Assembly (NCBI RefSeq): GCF_000191885.1
Contig: NZ_AEWI01000023.1
Coordinates: 55,400 to 119,399, forward strand
DNA from: Anaerophaga thermohalophila DSM 12881
Lineage (GTDB): Bacteria; Bacteroidota; Bacteroidia; Bacteroidales; Marinilabiliaceae
DNA: 64,000 bases
Direction of reading: 5' to 3'
In this document: positions 9,562-17,971 of the stretch, one piece after another
Layout of the letters: the number at the start of each line of letters is the position of its first letter
Position numbering within the stretch: the stretch's first letter is position 1
Notes under the pieces: model-generated
Told to the model about the DNA's origin: nothing
Seen by the model: the letters and a program-made list of their open reading frames with translations, nothing else
Database searches by the model: none
Translations under genes and position numbers: made by a program

Positions 9562-12030
9562 CTAAAGCGGATCCACATCTGCATAAATGGAAACGGACTT
9601 CCACTGATGATTGCTCAAAATGGCATCAATGGCGTCATTAACAATTTTTTTAATGTACGAAGGAGATTGTCCTTTTTCATATTTAAGCATAATACGTGTC
9701 AGATATTTATTTTGAATTCTGGCTACGGGTGGTTCCTGCGGGCCCAGTACTCTGTCTCCCAGTGTGGTACGTAATCTTGCTGCCAGTGCTGTTGCTGCAT
9801 TATCCACCTTATTTTTTTGTTTATGCTTTAAAACCAGGTAGATGAGCCGAAAATAGGGAGGATATTTGTATGTTTTGCGTTCAGCCAGCTGGGACCGATA
9901 CATCGCATCATAGTCGTTATCCACAACATATTTAATAATCGGATGCTCTGGCGATGAGGTTTGCAAAACGACGGTTCCTCTTTTGTTTTTTCTGCCGGCA
10001 CGACCGCTAACCTGTGCCATCATTTGAAAGCCTCTTTCAAAAGCTCTGAAATCCGGCATATTCAACATGTTATCGGCATTGAGTATGCCTACCACGCTTA
10101 CATTGTCAAAGTCGAGCCCTTTGGTAACCATCTGGGTTCCAATAAGGATATCTACCGAGCCGGTTTCAAAGTCGGATATGATTGTCTGGTATGATTTTTT
10201 TGACCGGGTGGTATCGAGGTCCATTCGTGATACGCTTGCTTCGGGGAATAGTATTTTGACTTCTTCTTCAATTTTTTCGGTGCCAAATCCCTGAGTGGAA
10301 AGTGCCGGGCTACCACAAGCCTGGCAGGTTTGTGGCGTTGTAACAGTATGACCACAGTAATGACAGACCAGCTGGTTCATTTTTTTGTGATAGGTCATAC
10401 TGACATCACAAAACTTGCAGCGCGGAACCCATGAGCACACGGTGCACTCCAAAAAGGGAGAAAAACCACGACGGTTTTGGAAAAGTATTACCTGCTTTTT
10501 GTCGGCGAGTGCTTTCTCAATATGTTCGAATAAGACGGGTGTAAAATGCGATTTCATTTGTTTTTTGCGGCGAGCCTCTTTCAAATCGGCTACGAGGATG
10601 CGTGGCAACTGAATGTCTTCGTACCGGGTGTGAAGTTCTACCAGTCCGTATTTCCCTCTTTGTGCATTGTAATAACTTTCGATTGACGGGGTGGCAGTGC
10701 CAAGCAATACTTTTGCTCCGTGCTTGTGTGCCAGCATTATTCCTGCGTCGCGGGCATGATAGCGCGGAGCAGGATCGAATTGTTTGAACGAGTGTTCATG
10801 TTCCTCATCCACGATGATCAGTCCAAGATTTTTGAAGGGCAGAAATATAGAAGAACGTACGCCCAGGATAATCTGGTAGTTTTTGTCTTCCAATAAATCG
10901 CGGTAAACTTCAACGCGTTCTTCACTACTGAACTTTGAGTGGTAGATACCCAGCCGGTTGCCGAAATGACGCTTCAATCGTGTTGTTATTTGAGTGGTGA
11001 GTGCTATTTCGGGAAGCAGATAAAGGACTTGTTCGCCTTTTTCCAGATGTTTTTCGATAAGATGAATGTACAGTTCTGTTTTTCCGCTCGATGTAACACC
11101 ATGGAAAAGTACAACGGTATGATCATCGAATGCTTTTTCAATTTCTTCAAATGCTTTGGCCTGTGCCAGCGAAAATGTTTTTTTCTGTTGCAGTTGTTCC
11201 TGCGATCGGTCGAGGCGCTCAGTTTCCACGGAGAACTGTTCCAGAATGTTTTTCTTTATGAGCTCATTCAGGGCCGAAGCTGCACCGGGATTTTCTTTCA
11301 GCAATGCTTTACGACTTACACTTTTGCCTTTCATTGCATTTCCGGCACCTCCGGTTAGATGGATAAGTTTCATCAACAAATCTGTCTGGCGCGGCGCCTT
11401 TTCTACACTGTTGAAAGCTTCGTGCAGAGACTCTTCATTTCTGCAGTTTTCGTTTAATCTCAGATAATTTTCAGTTTTCGGACGATATCTGTCTTTCAGC
11501 CGTTCGGTTACAAAAACAGCACTTTCATCGATCAGGGTCTGTAATAGGTTAAGGCTGTTCTTTTGGTTGAGGAAGTCGTTGATTTCGGCAACAGAGCATA
11601 CTTTTTTATCTGCTAAGAAGGAAAGCAGTTTTATGGCTTTTCCCGGCAATTCCCCGGTCTGTTCATAATCGGGGTTGTAATATACACGTGTTTCGCTTTC
11701 CAACTTTAATCCCGAAGGCAGTGCGGCTTTGTAAACTTCGCCCAGTGTGCACTGATAATACTCAGCTATCCATTCCCAAAAATCAATTTGTTTGGGCGTT
11801 ACAGCAGGGGAGTTGTCGAGTACTGATAAAAGAGGTTTCGTTTCGTATTCTTTTGGTTTTTTGTTGTGTATTGAAAAAACGATCCCCGAATACTGCTTTT
11901 TCTTACCAAAAGGAACTACAACCCGCATTCCCCGTTCCGGATAAGGATTCATATCCGGAGGAATGTGATAGGTGAAAAGCTTTGGAAGCGGCAATGGAAG
12001 TATTATGTCTGCATATATGTCCGGTGTCAT
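9562..12030 (-). CDS. priA: Primosomal protein N' (replication restart helicase PriA)
   Basis: I start the 822-residue protein at 12030 (MTPDIYADIILPLPLPKLFTY), which matches the family's N-terminal DNA-binding domain; the frame continues upstream to 12231 but that part lacks homology. Walker A GVTSSGKTE is near residue 308 and the DEEH box near 407. The zinc-binding cysteine cluster (CTVCSWVPRCKFC ... CHYCGH ... CQACGS) spans about 530-573. Helicase motifs V/VI (GTQMVTKGLDFDNV, QVSGRAGR) follow. PriA reloads the replisome at collapsed forks. The gene has normal length for the family. Confidence 0.95.
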   Translation of the reverse strand: MTPDIYADIILPLPLPKLFTYHIPPDMNPYPERGMRVVVPFGKKKQYSGIVFSIHNKKPKEYETKPLLSVLDNSPAVTPKQIDFWEWIAEYYQCTLGEVYKAALPSGLKLESETRVYYNPDYEQTGELPGKAIKLLSFLADKKVCSVAEINDFLNQKNSLNLLQTLIDESAVFVTERLKDRYRPKTENYLRLNENCRNEESLHEAFNSVEKAPRQTDLLMKLIHLTGGAGNAMKGKSVSRKALLKENPGAASALNELIKKNILEQFSVETERLDRSQEQLQQKKTFSLAQAKAFEEIEKAFDDHTVVLFHGVTSSGKTELYIHLIEKHLEKGEQVLYLLPEIALTTQITTRLKRHFGNRLGIYHSKFSSEERVEVYRDLLEDKNYQIILGVRSSIFLPFKNLGLIIVDEEHEHSFKQFDPAPRYHARDAGIMLAHKHGAKVLLGTATPSIESYYNAQRGKYGLVELHTRYEDIQLPRILVADLKEARRKKQMKSHFTPVLFEHIEKALADKKQVILFQNRRGFSPFLECTVCSWVPRCKFCDVSMTYHKKMNQLVCHYCGHTVTTPQTCQACGSPALSTQGFGTEKIEEEVKILFPEASVSRMDLDTTRSKKSYQTIISDFETGSVDILIGTQMVTKGLDFDNVSVVGILNADNMLNMPDFRAFERGFQMMAQVSGRAGRKNKRGTVVLQTSSPEHPIIKYVVDNDYDAMYRSQLAERKTYKYPPYFRLIYLVLKHKQKNKVDNAATALAARLRTTLGDRVLGPQEPPVARIQNKYLTRIMLKYEKGQSPSYIKKIVNDAIDAILSNHQWKSVSIYADVDPL

Positions 12031-12427
12031 TGATTGTGTTTTTAGAGATCGTAAAGTTAGAAAAAGAGCTGTCTCTTCAATAGAGATTGTTAGACTTTTA
12101 GATATCAGATATAAGATGATTATATAACATTGATATACTGTGTTTACGACGAAAAATCCATAAGCACAAGCGCTCTGCCAGGCTCTCTTTGCAATGCAAG
12201 ACGGCATAGCCGTGCGGCCACTTGCTTGCAAGAATTCGGGCCCTGTTGTAAAAGTTTAATAAGATGGTGGTCAGGAATATATAATATTTTTGTTTTATTG
12301 AGTACGTGTCGATGTCAGGTTGATTGTCAGAGTATTAAATAGTTTAAGGGTTTGGTAATACTTTATTAATGTTTGATTTAAATTGAAATCGTTGTTTAGT
12401 GCATTCAAAAGGTCCCAAAAGATATTT
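12031..12427. other. Intergenic region between divergent priA and unknown gene
   Basis: About 400 bases precede the R1 repeat. An ORF extension of priA reaches to 12231, but there is no supported gene. The stretch 12160-12245 is less AT-rich, with short inverted pieces (ACGGCATAGCCGT), and may be a remnant of something. I recognise nothing further. Confidence 0.3.
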
Positions 12428-12568
12428 GAGTCCGGTCTAAAAAGCATCTTTGTTGCCAGACTCGTTGTTGTTTTAAATTTTTGCATCCTCATTAACAACG
12501 AGTTAATTCCGGTACAAAAATTTAAAACGGCTTGATTTTGATAAAAATATGCTTTTTATACCGCACTC
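12428..12568. repeat. R1 dispersed inverted-terminal-repeat element, full 141-bp copy
   Basis: The left end GAGTCCGGTCTAAAAAGCAT (12428-12447) and right end ATGCTTTTTATACCGCACTC (12549-12568) are inverted repeats matching at 18 of 20 positions. The interior contains a second nested inverted repeat: TTTTAAATTTTTG near 12470-12485 against CAAAAATTTAAAA near 12515-12527. The whole element can fold into a long hairpin and encodes no protein. Other copies are at 30042, 32774, 34739 and 45249. It lies directly upstream of the unknown gene at 12641. Confidence 0.8.
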
Positions 12569-12640
12569 ATATTTCAAACTGACTGAAATTTTGTGGATGG
12601 CATTTTATTCCAAAATATCAAAACATCTAATAATCTCTTT

Positions 12641-13300
12641 ATGAGTATAATTCATTTATTGAGCGTTGGGATTGCACCGGATGAACTCAACAATAGTATT
12701 GTATCTATGTGGACCCGTGAAAGTATCAGGCCTGTTGATTTTTACCGTACCGGTTTTGAAGTGATATTTTACAATCATGATCGTCAGCATGCGCTTAACT
12801 GTGTTCTTTCATCGGTTATACCCGAGGGCAAAGAGATTTTGATTACAGGGGAGGATGAGCTGAAAAGTGTTGCGAAAAAAGCGGATCAATTCGGAATCCA
12901 AAGCATAGTTTTTCGGGCTGCGGTAGATGAAATTCACCTGATTGAAACACTTCTGCATTCGCATAAAGGCATTTCACATCTTATACTGGTTGTTGGGCAA
13001 GATGATGGTAAGATTGAAAATTATGTCACGAATATTTCGCCTCTTCTTAAACACAGGGGGATAGGACTTGTCTTGTATTGTCTGGTTCCGGTACAGAGAA
13101 TAAACGATCGCACCAACGGGATGGTTGATTTTATGATCGGCGGCTGGGAGAATATTCCGGACAAATCGTTTATAGTGGCCAGAAGAAGCAAATTGGTGCA
13201 AACCGAAGGCAATGCACGTGTGATGACATGCGATTTATATGCCTCATGGGAATGGTCACTCAGAAGCCGGGGCACACATATTGAGCCTGTAGAGATGTAA
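12641..13300 (+). CDS. Unrecognised conserved-looking protein upstream of mpl
   Basis: This protein has 219 residues from MSIIHLLSVGIAP; the frame is open from 12593 and neither start has a clear ribosome-binding site. I do not recognise the family with confidence. The middle (about residues 60-150) alternates predicted beta strands and helices in a Rossmann-like rhythm (KEILITGEDE, IQSIVFRAA, GISHLILVVG, GIGLVLYCLVP). This faintly resembles the large domain of fold-type I aminotransferases, but no PLP lysine motif is evident. No signal peptide or membrane segment is seen. It lies 66 bp before mpl in the same direction, so co-transcription is possible. Function unknown. Confidence 0.6.
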   Translation: MSIIHLLSVGIAPDELNNSIVSMWTRESIRPVDFYRTGFEVIFYNHDRQHALNCVLSSVIPEGKEILITGEDELKSVAKKADQFGIQSIVFRAAVDEIHLIETLLHSHKGISHLILVVGQDDGKIENYVTNISPLLKHRGIGLVLYCLVPVQRINDRTNGMVDFMIGGWENIPDKSFIVARRSKLVQTEGNARVMTCDLYASWEWSLRSRGTHIEPVEM

Positions 13301-13366
13301 ATTCCATTAAGATTTGCTTTCTTTGTTGATTCGTTATGATTGAGCTCATGATTATTAAGTCAGCAA

Positions 13367-14725
13367 ATGAAGAGAGTACATTTTATTGCCATTGGTGGGA
13401 GTGCCATGCACAATCTGGCCATTGCTCTGCATAAAAAGGGATTTCATGTGACGGGCTCGGATGATGAAGTGTTTGAGCCCAGCTACAGTCGCCTCCAAAA
13501 ACATCGATTATTGCCCGAAGCCAACGGATGGCATCCCGAAAAAATAACCGGAGACATTGATGCTGTAATTCTGGGAATGCATGCCCGTCCTGATAATCCT
13601 GAATTACAAAAGGCGCGGGAACTCGGTCTGAAGATTTATTCCTATCCTGAATATCTTTACGAACAAACAAAGAATAAGACAAGAGTTGTCATTGCCGGTA
13701 GTCATGGCAAAACAACCATCACCTCGATGTTACTGCATGTCTATAAAACACTCGGACGGCAGTTCGATTTTATGGTGGGTGCCCAGGTTAAGGGATTTGA
13801 TACCATGGTGCGCTTGTCCGACGATGCCGGTATCGCAGTTTTTGAAGGTGATGAGTATCTTTCGTCCCCCATCGACCGCCGGCCTAAGTTTTTATGGTAC
13901 CATCCGCACATTGCATTAATTACCGGGATTGCCTGGGATCACATCAACGTTTTTCCTACTATTGAAGCGTACAATCATCAGTTCGAACTATTTGCACAAA
14001 CCATACAACCCGGAGGAACGCTTTTCTATTATTCAGGTGACCCTGTTCTATCGGGCATTGCCGACAGGGGTGTGTCGGTCAGAGCAGTCCCTTATACTGA
14101 AATAAGAGCTGCGACAAAAGACGGACAGACTGTGGTTAATGTAAACGGCAGGAAATTTTTTCTGAAAATATTCGGGAAACATAATCTTCAGAATCTGTCG
14201 GGAGCTTTGCATGTGGCGAAAGAAACGGGTATTGATGAAAAAGATTTCTGGGAGGCTATGCAGTCGTTCGAAGGAGCGTCGCGCCGTTTGCAGCTGTTGG
14301 CCGGGAATGAAGATTCGAGGGTTTTTTACGATTTTGCACATGCGCCATCGAAAGTACGTGCTACTGTGTCTGCCGTAAAGGAACAATTTCCGGGGAAAAG
14401 ACTGATTGCACTTTTGGAATTACACACCTTTAGCAGTCTGAACCGGGAATTCTTACCACAGTACAAAAACTCACTCCATTCTGCCGATGAGGCGATTGTG
14501 TTCTTTAATCCACGGGTAGTAGCCCATAAAAAACTGCCGGAGATAACTCCGTGTGATGTACGAAAAGCTTTTGGGAACAGTTCTTTAAGGGTGATTAATG
14601 ACCCCGCGGAATTGAAGGATTTTCTTTCACGCCTGAAACTAAGCGGTAGTAACTTGCTGATAATGACTTCGGGCAATTTGGGTGGTCTGGATATCTCCTC
14701 TTATGCCAACAGTTTGATTATCTGA
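13367..14725 (+). CDS. mpl: UDP-N-acetylmuramate:L-alanyl-gamma-D-glutamyl-meso-diaminopimelate ligase
   Basis: This is a 452-residue Mur-ligase family protein. The N-domain opens with VHFIAIGGSAMHNLAIALHKKG, and the phosphate loop GSHGKTT is near residues 109-115. The central ATPase domain includes FEGDEYLSSPID, typical of Mpl, and the C-domain contains DFAHAPSKVRATV. Mpl reattaches recycled murein tripeptide to UDP-MurNAc in the cytoplasm. Length and motif order match Mpl rather than MurC (which has its own signature around the Zn/Mg site). It ends at a strong bidirectional terminator. Confidence 0.9.
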   Translation: MKRVHFIAIGGSAMHNLAIALHKKGFHVTGSDDEVFEPSYSRLQKHRLLPEANGWHPEKITGDIDAVILGMHARPDNPELQKARELGLKIYSYPEYLYEQTKNKTRVVIAGSHGKTTITSMLLHVYKTLGRQFDFMVGAQVKGFDTMVRLSDDAGIAVFEGDEYLSSPIDRRPKFLWYHPHIALITGIAWDHINVFPTIEAYNHQFELFAQTIQPGGTLFYYSGDPVLSGIADRGVSVRAVPYTEIRAATKDGQTVVNVNGRKFFLKIFGKHNLQNLSGALHVAKETGIDEKDFWEAMQSFEGASRRLQLLAGNEDSRVFYDFAHAPSKVRATVSAVKEQFPGKRLIALLELHTFSSLNREFLPQYKNSLHSADEAIVFFNPRVVAHKKLPEITPCDVRKAFGNSSLRVINDPAELKDFLSRLKLSGSNLLIMTSGNLGGLDISSYANSLII

Positions 14726-14751
14726 ATTTGGGATTAATGAGTCGGGTATTA

Positions 14752-14794
14752 AAAAGAAGGGCTGTCCAACCGGTTTTGGACAGCCCTTCTTTAG
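14752..14794. terminator. Bidirectional intrinsic terminator after mpl
   Basis: A perfect-looking stem AAGAAGGGCTGTCCA ... TGGACAGCCCTTCTT encloses a short loop, with A-rich sequence on one side and T-rich on the other. It lies between the convergent mpl and CoA-transferase genes. Confidence 0.85.
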
Positions 14795-14809
14795 TATTAT
14801 TGAAGCATT

Positions 14810-16114
14810 TTACTTCTTTGAGATAAAATGGAAATGTGGTCCAAAGCGCTCAAATGCTGCTTTTTCAAGCATTTCGCGATGGTCGGGATGTGCTACGGAA
14901 ATGATAAGCCTGGCACGTTCCTGAAGTGTTTTACCATAAAGGTTTACAGCTCCGTATTCAGTGACCAGCCAGTGCATATTTGCGCGGGTAGTGACTACTC
15001 CGGAACCTTCCATCAGCGTCGGAGTAATTTTTGAAATGCCTTTCCCTGTAACCGATGGCATGGCAATGATGGGTTTTCCGCCTTCGGAATAGCCGGCACC
15101 ACGGATGAAGTCAATCTGTCCCCCCACCCCTGAATAGTGGGTTGTCCCAATTGAATCGGCACACACCTGGCCGGTAATATCTACTGCCAGGGCAGAGTTG
15201 ATGGCAGTAACTTTTTTGTTTTTTCTGATGATATCTACACTGTTGGTATGTTTGACATCCTTCATGGCCACTTGTGGGTTGTCGTCCACAAAATCGTAAA
15301 GGTCCTGAGAACCCATCAGAAAGGTAGCGACCATCAGGCCTTTGTCAATCTGCTTTCGTTTGCCGTTGACAACCCCTTTTTCTACCAGGGGAAGGATTCC
15401 GTCGGAAAACATCTCGGTATGTACTCCCAGGTCTTTATGGTTACCCAACTCGGCCAGAACCGCATTTGGGATTCCACCGATGCCCATTTGCAGACAGGCA
15501 CCGTCTTCTACCAATTCCGCTATATTGTGACCAATAGCCCGTTCTATATCAGACAACGGAGCGTTGTTGTGAACGAAAAGCGGTTCATCATGTTCAACAA
15601 AGTAGTCAATATCGCGCATGTTAATTTGGGCGTCGCCCCAGGTGCGTGGTACATATTTGTTAACCTGGGCAATAACCACATCGGCAGTTTCAATGGCTGC
15701 CAGAGTAGCATCTACCGAAGTTCCGAGTGACACATAACCGTGACGGTCGGGCGGTGATACCTGCATCATGGCCACGTTCACTTTTAAATAGCCTTCACGA
15801 ATGAGTTTCTGGGTCTCGCTTAAAAAGACCGGAATATAATCTGCGTATCCGGCTTGTGTTACTTTGCGGACGTTCGCGCCAACAAAGAAAGATTCCAGTT
15901 GAAAGATGCCTTCCAGCTCAGGATCGGCATAGGGGGCCGGACCTTCAGTGTGAATGTGTTGGATTTTTACGTCGTTGAATTCGCCTTTGCGGCCTCGTTC
16001 AACCATGGCATTGATGAGGGCATGAGGTGTTGCGGCCACGCTGCTTAAATGAATGCGGTCTCCTGATTTAATTACTTTAACAGCCTCCTCGGCAGTTATT
16101 GTTTTGTAATGCAT
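14810..16114 (-). CDS. Acetyl-CoA hydrolase/transferase family CoA-transferase (Cat1/4-hydroxybutyrate type)
   Basis: This 434-residue family I CoA-transferase has the N-terminal domain with GDRIHLSSVAATPHAL, the catalytic Glu in VHTEMFSDG (near residue 233), and the CoA-binding glycine motif GVGGQIDFIRGA. The reaction exchanges CoA between acyl-CoA and a carboxylate such as acetate, succinate, propionate or butyrate; the exact substrate cannot be read from sequence. Such enzymes serve acetate/propionate formation or butyrate utilisation in anaerobes. It appears monocistronic, with its own roughly 200-bp upstream region. Confidence 0.85.
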   Translation of the reverse strand: MHYKTITAEEAVKVIKSGDRIHLSSVAATPHALINAMVERGRKGEFNDVKIQHIHTEGPAPYADPELEGIFQLESFFVGANVRKVTQAGYADYIPVFLSETQKLIREGYLKVNVAMMQVSPPDRHGYVSLGTSVDATLAAIETADVVIAQVNKYVPRTWGDAQINMRDIDYFVEHDEPLFVHNNAPLSDIERAIGHNIAELVEDGACLQMGIGGIPNAVLAELGNHKDLGVHTEMFSDGILPLVEKGVVNGKRKQIDKGLMVATFLMGSQDLYDFVDDNPQVAMKDVKHTNSVDIIRKNKKVTAINSALAVDITGQVCADSIGTTHYSGVGGQIDFIRGAGYSEGGKPIIAMPSVTGKGISKITPTLMEGSGVVTTRANMHWLVTEYGAVNLYGKTLQERARLIISVAHPDHREMLEKAAFERFGPHFHFISKK

Positions 16115-16338
16115 GTCGAAACAATTTTATAAATGGTGTATGTTTTTCTTTTAAAAAACCGGTGCAAAAGTAGTTTTTTTCGTTTAATTTTTTCTTATTA
16201 ATCTCAGTTTGTCAGAGTGTTTAAGAATATTTAAAATCATTCTTAAGAAATAGAGATTTATTTCTTTATTGGTTTCAGCGAGTTGGAGATTTTTAATGAT
16301 GCGGTGTTTTTTTGCTTAAACGAAATGAAAGTATCTGA

Positions 16339-16647
16339 GGGCTTAAAAGAAACAGTCCCGTTGTCCACAAAAATCAACCCAATTTTGAAGAAGAGATAAG
16401 TGGAGAGAACTCGCGTAAGATTCATTATGTTAGCGCCGGAGATGGCCTTTCAACTATTTATGTGCAAAGCGGGAATAAGGATGATCTGTATTATGCCTAT
16501 ACCGATCATTTGGGGTCGCTGGTAGCCATAGCTGATGGAAACGGCAATGTTGTTGAGCGTTTTGCTTACATCGGCAGAAATATTTATGCTTGTATCACCC
16601 GCTATAACGGTTGTCCAATTTTTACGGATACCCCGACGCTATTGTGA
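16339..16647 (+). pseudogene. RHS-repeat core fragment (remnant)
   Basis: The frame from about 16339 reads a short variable stretch, then RKIHYVSAGDGLSTIYVQ and YYAYTDHLGSLVAIADGNG. These are the hallmark RHS/YD-repeat-associated core motifs (DHLGS ... GNVVERFAY). After about 100 codons it diverges and stops at 16647, and there is a stop codon upstream at 16336. There is no proper start, no signal sequence and no long YD-repeat array, so this is a decayed fragment of an RHS-type toxin or wall protein, perhaps left by recombination. Confidence 0.75.
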
Positions 16648-16937
16648 AATGATTTGAATTTGAACCTGAATTTTGTCAGGAATGAGTGTAATGCCAAAGC
16701 GCTGTTCTGAGCATGCCGAAGGGCACTTGAATATTGGTGAATAGCAATACAAAAGTCACTGTAAGTAAAAATTTTATAGATAATCCATTGCAATTTAAAA
16801 ATAAAGTTTTATCTTCATTAACACGGATTATCATTTATTAACAACACAATAAGCCTCAACATATTAACTCTAAAAATTTATTGTTTAATAAATAAATTGC
16901 ACAGAGCTTAGTGCATTTATCAAAATCATTTACGAAC

Positions 16938-17969
16938 ATGAAAAAAATATGGATTATTCTTTCAATCTTGTGTGCTTACACCATGGTAAATGCACAATCT
17001 GTTATTGTGCTACACAGCACTGACGCTACCACTGTATTTACCGGCAATACAGCCCTGGCTGATGCTTATGCTTTAGCAGTAAACGGCGATACCCTTTATT
17101 TATCAGGTGGCGGATTTACGGCCCCGTCCGGTTTTGAAAAAGGAGTGAAAATTTTAGGGGCAGGCATTCATCCCGACTCAACCGCTGCAACCTACATCAC
17201 TCAAATCAGTGGACCAGTTAATATTAATAATGGTGCTGACGGCCTGTATTTTGAAGGCATGCAGTTTTCTGACTATATTCATGTAAATTATAGTCATGTT
17301 GTGGATGATGTATCGTTTGTTCGGTGTAAGTTTAATTCAAACATTGACTTTGGCTATAATGGAACACCCAACACAAACCGGGAAAATTATGCGTTTATTC
17401 AGTGTGTGTTTATAAATTCTGTTGATTTACAGGGTGTAACAAACAGCCTTATAACCAATTCCATTTTTAACAATAGGGTGTTTAACTCAATGTCTAATAC
17501 AATAAAAAATTGTAGTTTTCTGTACAATCCCTCTTCTACTTCTTATGATGTTATTTCAGCATCGAATACAAACACAATTACCAACAATATTTTTCACACC
17601 ACATCAAGCGCTATCATTGAAGGCGCTTCAAACACAGTTAAAAATTGCGTGTTTATTGATGATGCTCCGGGGTTGGGGGTAAGTCCTATTGATGTTAATA
17701 ATTATAAAAACGTGGACCTTTCATCCGTTTTTGTAGCCCCACCGGCTCTTAGTTTCAGTTTCGATGACAATTACCATTTAGACTCGGGGGCTGAAACCAC
17801 ATACCCTGGTGATGATGGCACACAGGTTGGTGTTTATGGCGGACTTTTCCCTTTGAAAGAAGGATTTGTGCCCCAAAACCCGCATATAAGCTTTAAAAAC
17901 ATCTCATCAGGTACTGACGAAAACGGTTTATTAAATATTCATATCAATGTAAATGCCCAAGATAATTAG
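16938..17969 (+). CDS. Secreted right-handed beta-helix protein
   Basis: This has 343 residues from MKKIWIILSILCAYTMVNAQ, a clear signal peptide with cleavage near residue 19; an in-frame codon 27 nt upstream is less likely as start. The body has many short repeats rich in Asn, Val, Ile and Phe (ITNSIFNNRVFNSMSNTIKNCSF and similar), with the spacing typical of parallel beta-helix (pectin-lyase-like) proteins. No catalytic motif is recognised. The gene ends 2 nt before the T9SS protein gene, so the two are probably translated together and exported to the surface. Confidence 0.65.
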   Translation: MKKIWIILSILCAYTMVNAQSVIVLHSTDATTVFTGNTALADAYALAVNGDTLYLSGGGFTAPSGFEKGVKILGAGIHPDSTAATYITQISGPVNINNGADGLYFEGMQFSDYIHVNYSHVVDDVSFVRCKFNSNIDFGYNGTPNTNRENYAFIQCVFINSVDLQGVTNSLITNSIFNNRVFNSMSNTIKNCSFLYNPSSTSYDVISASNTNTITNNIFHTTSSAIIEGASNTVKNCVFIDDAPGLGVSPIDVNNYKNVDLSSVFVAPPALSFSFDDNYHLDSGAETTYPGDDGTQVGVYGGLFPLKEGFVPQNPHISFKNISSGTDENGLLNIHINVNAQDN

Positions 17970-17971
17970 TT

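Noticed and set aside
12031..12231. N-terminal extension of priA by 67 codons
   Set aside because: The extension has no similarity to PriA, whereas the family N-terminus begins exactly at the ATG at 12030.
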